Shown here: positions 6,489-12,789 of the stretch, in pieces
How the letters are laid out: every line of letters begins with the position of its first letter
Position numbering within the stretch: position 1 is the stretch's first letter
From: HGM04593 sp045588485
GTDB lineage: Bacteria; Bacteroidota; Bacteroidia; Bacteroidales; Bacteroidaceae
Direction of reading: 5' to 3'
DNA: 12,789 nucleotides
Assembly (NCBI GenBank): GCA_045588485.1
Contig: JAZNEI010000087.1
Location: 1 to 12,789, forward strand
The notes under the pieces: model-generated
Databases searched by the model: none
What the model was told of the DNA's origin: nothing
Seen by the model: the letters and a program-made list of their open reading frames with translations, nothing else
Made by a program: the position numbers and the translations under genes

Positions 6489-7946
6489 TTATAACACTCC
6501 GTTAACAACCAGCGCCTTAACTAGCGAATAGAACTTCTCGACAGTAGGAATCTCTACACGCTCGGTGGGTGAATGGGGCGACATAAGTGTAGGACCGAAT
6601 GAAACCATATCCATATCGGGGTAGTTGGTAGATATTATACCGCACTCCAATCCTGCATGAATCACGCGGACATCGGGCTGCTTGCCGAACATATCGCAGT
6701 AAGCAGTCTTAAGGGCTGCTAACAGTGGAGAATTGACATTGGGCTGCCAACCGCTGTAACCACCGCTGAGTTCGACCTTCATACCTGCCATAGCAAAGCA
6801 ACTCGAAAGCTGAAGAGCCAGGAACTCCTTCATTGTGTCGCAAGAGCTACGTGCAAGAATATTTATCTGAGCTGCACCGTCGGCGATTGTAACGATAGAG
6901 AGATTGCTCGATGTCTCTACTGTATCGGGGATTGTGGGGATAAAACGCAATACACCATCGTGGCAAGCGAGAATAACATCAATAAGATTATCCTGAATCT
7001 CCTCGGGAACTACTGTCTCGGGCATTTCACACTCCTCTACTGTTATAGTGATACCCTCCTCTATTGTAGCATACTCGCTGTTGTAGAGAGCCTCGCATTT
7101 GGCAGCGATGGTTTTCAACTCCTCTACACCCTCCTGAGGCAGAGTAAGCACTACACGGCAACTTGCGGGGATAGCATTGCGCATATTACCGCCATGCCAG
7201 CTTGCAAGACTCACACCACACTCGTCCATAGCCTCGCGCACCAAGCGTGCCATAAGTTTGTTGGCATTTCCGCGTCCTGCATTAATCTCGAGTCCCGAGT
7301 GTCCGCCACGCAGACCTTTGAGCTGTACAGCAACAGCTACTTCACCCTCATAAGGCTCAACCTCCATAAACTCCATTGTAGCAGTAATATCAAGGCCTCC
7401 GGCACAACCGATGTAAAGCACACCCTCTTCCTCGCTGTCGAGGTTAAGCAGTATGTTACCCTGAAGTTCACCTCCCTTAAGGCCGAATGCGCCATACATG
7501 CCGGTCTCCTCATCGGCTGTAATTAGCGCCTCAAGAGGACCGTGTTGCAAAGTATCATCCTCGAAAATAGCCATAATAGCAGCTACACCAAGACCGTTAT
7601 CGGCACCAAGAGTAGTGTTGTCGGCATATAGCCAATCGCCCTTTACAACAGTGGTGATAGGGTCGGTCTCGAAGTTATGTGTGCTGTCGGGAGTCTTCTG
7701 GGGTACCATATCCATGTGAGCCTGAAGGATTATACCCTTGCGACCCTCGAGTCCCGGAGTAGCAGGTTTACGCATGATAATGTTACCTGCCTCATCCTGC
7801 CAAGTCTCGACATTGATACTTTTTCCAAAATCGAGCAGATACTTCTGTATTTTCTCAAGATGCCCCGAGGGACGGGGAACCTGTGTAAGTGCCTCAAAAT
7901 GTTTCCACACCTCGCGAGGTTGCAAATCTTTAATTGTAATAGCCAT
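6489..7946 (-). CDS. pepD: Aminoacyl-histidine dipeptidase (M20 family, PepD)
   Basis: A 485-residue cytosolic dizinc dipeptidase that cleaves Xaa-His dipeptides such as carnosine and other dipeptides. Its length equals that of E. coli PepD. Predicted metal and catalytic residues are all present: His77 and Asp79 (QAHMDM), Asp116 (GADNGLG), Glu146/Glu147 (ADEETG), Asp170 (LNLDSEE) and His458 (SPHSPTE). The inserted lid domain, about 185-395, contains the GGHSG segment typical of M20 enzymes. No signal peptide is present. It lies 32 bp downstream of the membrane-protein gene on the same strand and I see no clear promoter in the gap, so co-transcription is plausible. A large hairpin follows it. 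Dipeptidases of this type suit an organism that feeds on peptides. Confidence 0.95.
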   Translation of the reverse strand: MAITIKDLQPREVWKHFEALTQVPRPSGHLEKIQKYLLDFGKSINVETWQDEAGNIIMRKPATPGLEGRKGIILQAHMDMVPQKTPDSTHNFETDPITTVVKGDWLYADNTTLGADNGLGVAAIMAIFEDDTLQHGPLEALITADEETGMYGAFGLKGGELQGNILLNLDSEEEGVLYIGCAGGLDITATMEFMEVEPYEGEVAVAVQLKGLRGGHSGLEINAGRGNANKLMARLVREAMDECGVSLASWHGGNMRNAIPASCRVVLTLPQEGVEELKTIAAKCEALYNSEYATIEEGITITVEECEMPETVVPEEIQDNLIDVILACHDGVLRFIPTIPDTVETSSNLSIVTIADGAAQINILARSSCDTMKEFLALQLSSCFAMAGMKVELSGGYSGWQPNVNSPLLAALKTAYCDMFGKQPDVRVIHAGLECGIISTNYPDMDMVSFGPTLMSPHSPTERVEIPTVEKFYSLVKALVVNGVL

Positions 7947-7978
7947 AGTTAATAAATGATTATAGGTTAATAAATTGT

Positions 7979-8944
7979 TTATCTTTTAAACTGCAGCATG
8001 ACAAGGCCCACAATGCCAAGCAATGCCACAAGCAAAGTCTGTAGCGAATGTACTATTAACGCAAAAGCACCGGCATCGGTTGAGGAGACACCATAAAGCA
8101 TCATAATACTCATCACGGCAAAATGCCAAGGTCCTGCACCATTGGGAGTAGGCACAACAACCGCCACACTGCCTGCCACAAAAAGGAGCAAGGCTGCTGC
8201 GACCGATAGACCGGAACTAAAATCGAAACAGAAAAAACTGAGGTAGAATTGCATAAAATAGCAGAACCATATTCCCACTGTCTCTATTATAAAGAGCCAA
8301 AAATTACGCATCTTTGAAAGAGATATAAAACCCTCCCAAAAATGAGCAATGAAACTCTTTATACGAGTCCACAACGACATTTTCCTGATTATAAAGTACA
8401 AGACCAATGCCACTGCAAGAACCGATAGCAGCAGCACAGCCATACGCCCTACCGACGAAAAGACACCGCTTGATATTCCACCGGCCTCGAGCAAGAAAGC
8501 ATGAAAAACCTTCCACTGTGATACAACGGCGGCAAAGGTAATCAGAAAAACCATCAACGTATCGACAAGCCTCTCCGAGACGAGCGTTCCCAAAGACTGC
8601 GCAAAAGGCACTTTATCGTAACGCTCAAGTACTACACAGCGTGACACCTCGCCTACGCGTGGCACAACAAGATTAGCCGCGTATGCAATAAAAATGGAAT
8701 AAACACAATTATCATTTGCCGGTTTAAAGCCCAATGGAGCAAGTGTCAAACGCCATCGCCACCCTCGGATAGCATGACTGAGCACACCAAAGACACATGA
8801 TACCCAGAACCACCACATATCCATCGACTTCAAAGCCTCCGTTATACGTGTAAAGTCGAAATTACCGTATATCCAATAGAGGATAACCACACCCAAGAGC
8901 AGCGGCAGGCCTGTTTTTAGAAGAATATTTAAAATCTTTTTCAC
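7979..8944 (-). CDS. Lysylphosphatidylglycerol synthase TM-region / flippase-like membrane protein (UPF0104)
   Basis: A 321-residue integral membrane protein of the AglD/MprF-flippase-like family (Pfam Lysyl-PG synthase TM region). By eye about seven to nine hydrophobic segments are present (for example 12-26, 44-58, 80-95, 126-142, 167-186, 214-240, 247-264, 275-286 and 296-316). Family motifs: HAIRGWRWRL at 57-66, NLVVPRVGEVSR at 91-102, LVSERLVDT at 121-129, and VVVPTPNGAGPWHF at 262-275. There is no aminoacyl-transferase domain as in MprF, so a direct lipid-lysylation role is unlikely. The standalone membrane domain is usually thought to move or help modify lipid-linked substrates, but the substrate here is unknown. 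It is divergent from rsmA, with 189 bp between starts, and upstream of pepD. Confidence 0.88.
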   Translation of the reverse strand: MKKILNILLKTGLPLLLGVVILYWIYGNFDFTRITEALKSMDMWWFWVSCVFGVLSHAIRGWRWRLTLAPLGFKPANDNCVYSIFIAYAANLVVPRVGEVSRCVVLERYDKVPFAQSLGTLVSERLVDTLMVFLITFAAVVSQWKVFHAFLLEAGGISSGVFSSVGRMAVLLLSVLAVALVLYFIIRKMSLWTRIKSFIAHFWEGFISLSKMRNFWLFIIETVGIWFCYFMQFYLSFFCFDFSSGLSVAAALLLFVAGSVAVVVPTPNGAGPWHFAVMSIMMLYGVSSTDAGAFALIVHSLQTLLVALLGIVGLVMLQFKR

Positions 8945-8974
8945 AAGTTTCTAATCAGATTTGATAGTTTTGGT

Positions 8975-8982
8975 TACCTTTG
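8975..8982 (+). promoter_or_regulatory. Candidate -7 element driving rsmA-mgtE-hydrolase
   Basis: TACCTTTG matches the Bacteroidota -7 consensus TAnnTTTG. The -33 element is poor: TTTC at 8948-8951 is 23 nt upstream. The predicted start near 8989 would give a leader of about 145 nt before rsmA, with a GC-rich structured first part. Motif match only. Confidence 0.45.
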
Positions 8983-9032
8983 CAGTCAGCCGCCTGCCCG
9001 ACTGCGAGCAGCGCCCCGGCTTAGGTAAGCCG
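8982..9032. other. GC-rich structured segment in the divergent intergenic region
   Basis: Two hairpins lie in tandem in otherwise AT-rich spacer. GCAGTC (8982-8987) pairs with GACTGC (9000-9005). CGGCTT (9017-9022) pairs with AAGCCG (9027-9032) around an AGGT tetraloop. Neither is followed by a T-run, so I do not read them as terminators. They could fold in the 5' leaders of both divergent transcripts. No tRNA or known riboswitch pattern is recognised. The remaining spacer, 9045-9133, is AT-rich and shows nothing else. Confidence 0.5.
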
Positions 9033-9036
9033 TTTG

Positions 9037-9044
9037 CAAAGATA
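9037..9044 (-). promoter_or_regulatory. Candidate -7 element for the flippase-like gene and pepD
   Basis: On the minus strand TATCTTTG (9044 down to 9037) matches TAnnTTTG. No clear -33 element is visible at the expected distance. The predicted start near 9030 gives a leader of about 85 nt. It faces the plus-strand element at 8975; the two share the inverted sequence CTTTGCA / TGCAAAG (8978-8984 and 9035-9041). Confidence 0.45.
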
Positions 9045-9133
9045 GCAGTTTCTTAAAATTTCTCCATTTTTTTAAGGAGTATTTGATTATTTTTTAAGAA
9101 ATAATTACATTAACAGGCAAAAGTAGCAGTGCA

Positions 9134-9916
9134 ATGAAAACCGTTAAAGCAAAAAAAAGATTAGGACAGCATTTTCTTACCGACCTTACCGTGGCAATGA
9201 ATATAGCCGATACGGTTGATATATGTCCGAAAATGCCGGTGCTTGAGGTAGGTCCCGGCATGGGTGTACTGACGCAGTTCCTGTTAAAGAAAGAACGTCC
9301 ATTGAAGGTTGTCGAGATTGACGAGGAGTCGGTCGACTATCTGCGTAAGAACATGCCTGCCCTTGGCGATGACAACATAATTCCCGACGATTTTCTAAAG
9401 ATGCACCTCGACCGCATTTTCAGTGGCGAGCCATTCATGCTCACAGGTAACTATCCTTACAACATATCGAGCCAAATATTCTTCAAGATGCTCGACAACA
9501 AGGAGTATATCCCCTATTGCAGCGGAATGATACAGAAAGAGGTAGGAGAACGTCTGGCGGCACAACCCGGCAAGAAAGACTACGGAATACTAAGCATTCT
9601 TGTACAATTGTGGTACGATGTGGAATATCTGTTCACCGTTCCCGAAACTGTTTTCTCGCCCCCGCCGAAAGTTAAGAGTGCCGTGGTGAGAATGAGCCGT
9701 AACAGCCGCACCTCGCTTCCCTGCAACGAAGCATTGTTCAAGCAGATAGTCAAGAGCACATTCAACCAACGCCGAAAAAAGTTACGTAACTCGATACAGC
9801 AGATAGTGGGCAAAGAGTCGCCTTTACTTAGCGACCCCATCCTCGACAAGCGCCCCGAGCAACTATCAATAGAAGAATTCATATCTCTTACACAGAAAGT
9901 TGAACAAGAATTGTAA
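9134..9916 (+). CDS. rsmA: 16S rRNA (adenine(1518)-N(6)/adenine(1519)-N(6))-dimethyltransferase RsmA/KsgA
   Basis: A 260-residue SAM-dependent methyltransferase that dimethylates two adjacent adenines in the 3' terminal hairpin of 16S rRNA during late 30S assembly. Seen: KKRLGQHFL at 7-15, SAM-binding EVGPGMG at 38-44, acidic ribose-binding Glu61 (VEIDEE), catalytic NYPY at 106-109 in GNYPYNISS, IQKEVGERL at 133-141, VFSPPPKVKSAVV at 173-185, and FNQRRKKLRN at 210-219. The C-terminal small helical domain is intact, and length is normal for the family. The catalytic motif is NYPY rather than the E. coli NLPY, a form I associate with Bacteroidota. It is the first gene of a unit with mgtE, which begins 18 bp after its stop. 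Confidence 0.96.
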   Translation: MKTVKAKKRLGQHFLTDLTVAMNIADTVDICPKMPVLEVGPGMGVLTQFLLKKERPLKVVEIDEESVDYLRKNMPALGDDNIIPDDFLKMHLDRIFSGEPFMLTGNYPYNISSQIFFKMLDNKEYIPYCSGMIQKEVGERLAAQPGKKDYGILSILVQLWYDVEYLFTVPETVFSPPPKVKSAVVRMSRNSRTSLPCNEALFKQIVKSTFNQRRKKLRNSIQQIVGKESPLLSDPILDKRPEQLSIEEFISLTQKVEQEL

Positions 9917-9934
9917 AACAAAAGCCGACTGACA

Positions 9935-11287
9935 ATGAGTAAAGAGTTTATCGACACCTTAAAAATCCTCATAGAGAAGAAGGACTCTGTACTGCTGCAA
10001 GAGAACCTTGCCAAGCTGCACCCTGCTGATATTGCCGAGGTGTGCAGCGAGCTTGATATCGAAGAGGCGCGATTCCTGTACCGGCAACTCGATAACGAAA
10101 AAGCAGCCGATGCCCTCATTGAAATGGACGAGGACCTGCGAAACGAGCTGCTCGAGGAGCTGCCATCCGAGGCCATCGCCAAGCGTTTCGTCAACTACAT
10201 GGATACCGACGACGCAGTGGAGATTATCCGTGACATGGACGAGGACAAGCAAGAGGAGGTACTCTCTCATATCAAGGATATTGAGCAGGCAGGTGATATT
10301 GTCGACCTTCTGCAATACGACGAGGACACCGCCGGAGGTATTATGGGTACCGAAATGGTGGTAGTAAACGAAAATTGGAGTATGCCCGAGTGTCTGAAGG
10401 AGATGCGCCGCCAGGCCGAGGAACTCGACGAGATATATTACATTTATGTTGTTGACGATGACGAGCGTCTGTTGGGATTGTTCCCCCTTACAAAGATGAT
10501 TACAAGCCCTTCGGTATCCAAGGTAAAGCATGTAATGAGTACCGATGTCATCAGTGTAGATGTAGATACCCCTATCGACGAGATTGCCCCACTTATCGAG
10601 AAATATAACCTTGTGGCAATTCCCGTTGTCGATAAGATAAACCGTCTCGTGGGACAGATTACCGTCGACGACGTAATGGACGAGGTACGTGAACAGACCG
10701 AGCACGACCAACAGTTGACCGCCGGTCTTACCCAGGATGTCGAGAGCGACGACTCGGTATTCTACCAGACAAAAGCCCGTCTCCCCTGGCTTATCATCGG
10801 AATGATTGGAGGTATTTTCTCCTCTATGCTCCTCGGTTGCTTCGAGACAACACTTGGCGACCACCCCGAGATGGCACTCTTCATTCCGCTGCTTGCCGGC
10901 ATGGGAGGAAACGTAGGAGTACAATCATCGGCCATTGCAGTTCAGGGACTTGCCAACAACTCGCTTGATACGGGACATATTTTCCGTCATATACTAAAGG
11001 AGTCGGCAGTAGCACTTATCAATGCCACTATCTTGTCGGTTATAATGTACGTCTACAATTTCTTCATGCACAATGCAACCGACATTGTCACATTGGCAGT
11101 TCCCTTGAGCCTCTTCGTTGTAATTATGTTCGCATCGGCATTCGGAGCGCTGATACCTCTTGTACTCGACCGTATGAATGTAAACCCTGCCGTAGCAACA
11201 GGACCTTTCATACAGATTATTAACGACCTAAGCGGAATGACATTCTATATGCTCATTTCAATGTTATTAAGCAATATTTTCTTATAA
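9935..11287 (+). CDS. mgtE: Magnesium transporter MgtE
   Basis: A 450-residue magnesium channel of the inner membrane. Domains in order: a superhelical cytosolic N domain with acidic repeats (about 1-135), two CBS domains (about 136-255), a connecting helix, and five transmembrane helices (about 282-450). Signature residues: LAGMGGNVGVQSSA at 320-333 and DRMNVNPAVATGPF at 412-425, followed by IINDLSG with Asp431, matching the pore aspartate Asp432 of Thermus MgtE. The N and CBS domains act as a magnesium sensor that closes the pore when cytosolic Mg2+ is high. Length is normal. It lies between rsmA and the secreted hydrolase with 18- and 8-bp gaps. I see no M-box-like leader upstream of rsmA, so control may be mainly at the protein level. 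Confidence 0.96.
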   Translation: MSKEFIDTLKILIEKKDSVLLQENLAKLHPADIAEVCSELDIEEARFLYRQLDNEKAADALIEMDEDLRNELLEELPSEAIAKRFVNYMDTDDAVEIIRDMDEDKQEEVLSHIKDIEQAGDIVDLLQYDEDTAGGIMGTEMVVVNENWSMPECLKEMRRQAEELDEIYYIYVVDDDERLLGLFPLTKMITSPSVSKVKHVMSTDVISVDVDTPIDEIAPLIEKYNLVAIPVVDKINRLVGQITVDDVMDEVREQTEHDQQLTAGLTQDVESDDSVFYQTKARLPWLIIGMIGGIFSSMLLGCFETTLGDHPEMALFIPLLAGMGGNVGVQSSAIAVQGLANNSLDTGHIFRHILKESAVALINATILSVIMYVYNFFMHNATDIVTLAVPLSLFVVIMFASAFGALIPLVLDRMNVNPAVATGPFIQIINDLSGMTFYMLISMLLSNIFL

Positions 11288-11295
11288 TAAAAATA

Positions 11296-12495
11296 ATGAG
11301 AAAGATTTTTACATTAATGGCAGCAGGATTGTTTGTTGCCAATTGTGCCACAGCACAGGTTCAGGAATTCGAAGTTTGGATAAAGAACCCTGCCAAAAGT
11401 TTAGAAAAAGAATCATTTGCCAAGAAAAAATTAAATAAGCAACAGAGTGCCAGAGCAACATTCCTTGTAGACTCCCTTTGGACCGAGGCAACCGCTGTGC
11501 GCCTTATTGATGAATGGAAGAAATTGACACTCGCACACGACACGCTGCGCCTTGCCTGCGCTTGCCGCGACTTTGGACGTATGCCTGCCGACGGACGCAG
11601 CCTTTACATCTCTTTGCACGGTGGCGGAGGTGCGCCAAAAGAGGTTAATGACGAGCAGTGGACAAATCAGATTTATCTTTACCAACCTGCCGAAGCTTTG
11701 TATGTTGCGCCACGCGCTCCTTGGAACACTTGGGACCTGTGGCATCGCCCCGGCCTTGACGAGCTTTTCGAAAAATTAATACAAGCAGCAGTTGTGTTCG
11801 AGGGAGTAAATCCCAATAAAGTGTATCTAATGGGATACTCGGCAGGCGGTGACGGCGTGTGGCGTATGGCCCCACGTATGGCCGATAAATGGGCAGCCGC
11901 TTCGATGATGGCGGGACATCCCGGCAACGCACAACAAGTCAACCTGCGCAACCTGCCATTTATGATATGGATGGGCGAACACGACAATGCCTATAACCGT
12001 AACACCCTTGCAAAAGAAAAGGGCGAGGTTATGGACTCGTTGCAAATGAGCGACCCTAAAGGATACATACACAGCACAAACATTATTGAGGGTAAAGGAC
12101 ATTGGATGGACCTTGCCGACAGGGAATCATTGGGTTGGATGGCGCAGTACCGTCGTAACCCCTACCCCACGAAAGTTGTATGGCGACAAGAGGAGGTAGT
12201 GCGCGAACATTTCTATTGGCTCTCGGCACCAGCCGACGAACTTGCTCACGGCAAAAGTGTTGTTGCACGCATAGCGAATAACACAATCATAATAGAAAAA
12301 TGCGACTACTCGCATATAACAATCCATCTTAACGACAAAATGATGGACCTTGACAAAAAAGTAAAGGTTATATATAACGGCAAAAAGGTTTTCAACAAGA
12401 AAGTAAAACGCACAATAGCCAACCTATATAACACAATGAATTCACGAGGCGATTTTAGTTATGTATTCCCTGTGAGCATTGAGGTGAAAATGTAA
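11296..12495 (+). CDS. Secreted alpha/beta hydrolase (esterase-like)
   Basis: A 399-residue exported protein. Residues 1-20 (MRKIFTLMAAGLFVANCATA) form a signal peptide with likely cleavage before Gln21; Cys17 is not in a convincing lipobox, so a soluble periplasmic or secreted protein is likelier. The core at about 85-285 is an alpha/beta hydrolase: ISLHGGGGAP at 105-114 for the oxyanion hole, nucleophile elbow GYSAGG at 180-185 (Ser182), Asp230 in WMGEHDNAY, and His269 in GKGHWMD. The triad is in the correct order. The pattern resembles poly-hydroxybutyrate depolymerase, phospholipase/carboxylesterase and feruloyl esterase relatives, but I cannot pick a substrate. The last 110 residues form a lysine-rich, strand-like extension of unknown fold. 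It starts 8 bp after mgtE and ends the operon. Confidence 0.87.
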   Translation: MRKIFTLMAAGLFVANCATAQVQEFEVWIKNPAKSLEKESFAKKKLNKQQSARATFLVDSLWTEATAVRLIDEWKKLTLAHDTLRLACACRDFGRMPADGRSLYISLHGGGGAPKEVNDEQWTNQIYLYQPAEALYVAPRAPWNTWDLWHRPGLDELFEKLIQAAVVFEGVNPNKVYLMGYSAGGDGVWRMAPRMADKWAAASMMAGHPGNAQQVNLRNLPFMIWMGEHDNAYNRNTLAKEKGEVMDSLQMSDPKGYIHSTNIIEGKGHWMDLADRESLGWMAQYRRNPYPTKVVWRQEEVVREHFYWLSAPADELAHGKSVVARIANNTIIIEKCDYSHITIHLNDKMMDLDKKVKVIYNGKKVFNKKVKRTIANLYNTMNSRGDFSYVFPVSIEVKM

Positions 12496-12547
12496 CAACT
12501 ATAAAAAACATATCACAAACTTACTATATTAACTTTGCTGTTAATTA

Positions 12548-12599
12548 AAAAGAGACTCGCCATTATCATTCCTCAATGGCGGGTCTCTTTTCTTTTTTT
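12548..12599. terminator. Strong terminator after the hydrolase gene (bidirectional)
   Basis: AAAAGAGACTCGCCATT (12548-12564) pairs with AATGGCGGGTCTCTTTT (12575-12591) over 17 positions, with a single T-G wobble and a 10-nt loop. It is followed by TTTTCTTTTTTT. On the minus strand the stem also ends in five Ts, so it may also stop transcription coming from the right. Confidence 0.92.
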
Positions 12600-12680
12600 A
12601 GATTATTACTGTCCGATAAAAATATAATAATCCCAAAAAGTGCTATTGACGAAGCTAATATTGCCACTTTTACAACAAAG

Positions 12681-12789
12681 ATACTAACAAACGAGCGAGA
12701 AATATAAAGCTTGCTTTAATATTTTTCTCAGCGAGTGCAGAATTATCTTCGAGGTTTACCTCAAAAATACTAACCAACGAGCGAGAAAT
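12681..12789. repeat. Direct repeat pair with 86-bp period, cut by the window end
   Basis: A 23-bp sequence starting ATACTAAC and ending ACGAGCGAGAAAT occurs at 12681-12703 and 12767-12789 with one mismatch (A12689 versus C12775). The spacer holds an imperfect hairpin, about 12695-12732 around TAAAG-CTTG-CTTTA, and a short GAGG-TTTA-CCTC hairpin at 12751-12762. On the minus strand each copy with its flank reads TAGTATnTTTG, which contains TAnnTTTG, so each copy may hold a -7 promoter element. The second copy ends exactly at the window edge, so the array may continue. The rest of the gene-free tail (12600-12680) is AT-rich with only a weak 7-bp inverted repeat (12636-12642 with 12665-12671). 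Confidence 0.8.

Noticed and set aside
8982..9032. Possible tRNA or small-RNA gene in the GC-rich spacer.
   Set aside because: The two hairpins lack a cloverleaf, T-loop or CCA pattern, and there is no T-run terminator on either strand.
9045..9133. Possible magnesium riboswitch or other leader control before rsmA-mgtE.
   Set aside because: The segment is AT-rich with no M-box-like helices, no terminator hairpin with a T-run and no leader peptide that I could support.
9959..10924. A 321-codon open frame antisense to mgtE.
   Set aside because: It mirrors the mgtE frame with biased codons, its product has no recognisable domains, and it lies fully within a well-supported gene.
12570..12700. 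A minus-strand open stretch of about 45 codons encoding a hydrophobic peptide (contains AILASSIALFGIIIFLS).
   Set aside because: It has no ATG; a GTG is the only plausible start. Its stop codon (TGA) falls in the loop of the strong terminator and its last codons form the stem, which is unlikely for a translated gene. It could be a leaderless small membrane peptide, but evidence is insufficient.
12673..12789. A second minus-strand open frame running through the repeat to the window edge, about 39 codons.
   Set aside because: It crosses both repeat copies in different frames and is cut by the edge. The two copies do not encode the same peptide in one frame, so a coding repeat is not supported.

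Overview
The window looks like chromosomal DNA of a member of the order Bacteroidales (phylum Bacteroidota). Several signs agree on this: genes have no clear Shine-Dalgarno sequences, the promoter-like motifs match the TAnnTTTG -7 consensus of this phylum, DAHP synthase carries a C-terminal chorismate mutase, KsgA has the NYPY form of its catalytic motif, and there is a DUF3332 lipoprotein and a methylmalonyl-CoA mutase chaperone (MeaB). I cannot name the genus from sequence alone. The content is core metabolism and housekeeping. I see no phage, transposase, CRISPR array, toxin-antitoxin pair, secretion system, rRNA or tRNA.

Layout. (1) At 2-331 lies the 3' end of a TonB-family protein, followed by a strong terminator. 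(2) At 442-3986 (+) is a tightly packed four-gene operon: short-chain polyprenyl diphosphate synthase, a 238-residue protein of unknown function, TatD-family metal hydrolase, and bifunctional DAHP synthase/chorismate mutase. Gaps are 5, -8 and -4 bp, so translation is probably coupled. (3) At 4031-5683 (-) is a two-gene unit, meaB followed by 5-formyltetrahydrofolate cyclo-ligase, bracketed by two hairpin terminators whose arms share AAATATCAG. (4) At 5796-6332 (-) is a DUF3332 lipoprotein with its own short intergenic regions. (5) At 6489-8944 (-) are a flippase-like/LPG-synthase-type membrane protein and the PepD dipeptidase, 32 bp apart. (6) At 9134-12495 (+) are rsmA (ksgA), mgtE and a secreted alpha/beta hydrolase, 18 and 8 bp apart, ending in a 17-bp-stem terminator. 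(7) The last 110 bp hold two copies of a 23-bp direct repeat 86 bp apart, cut by the window edge.

How the genes may work together. The first operon makes a prenyl diphosphate and controls entry to the shikimate pathway. Menaquinone needs both a polyprenyl chain and chorismate, so a shared quinone theme is possible, but this is inference. MeaB implies a B12-dependent methylmalonyl-CoA mutase (propionate/succinate interconversion) elsewhere in the genome. The rsmA-mgtE unit pairs ribosome maturation with magnesium import.

I did not find a convincing new multi-gene system. The observations most worth checking are the terminal repeats, the face-to-face promoters with overlapping leaders between the membrane-protein gene and rsmA, the unknown operon gene at 1422-2138, and the secreted hydrolase.
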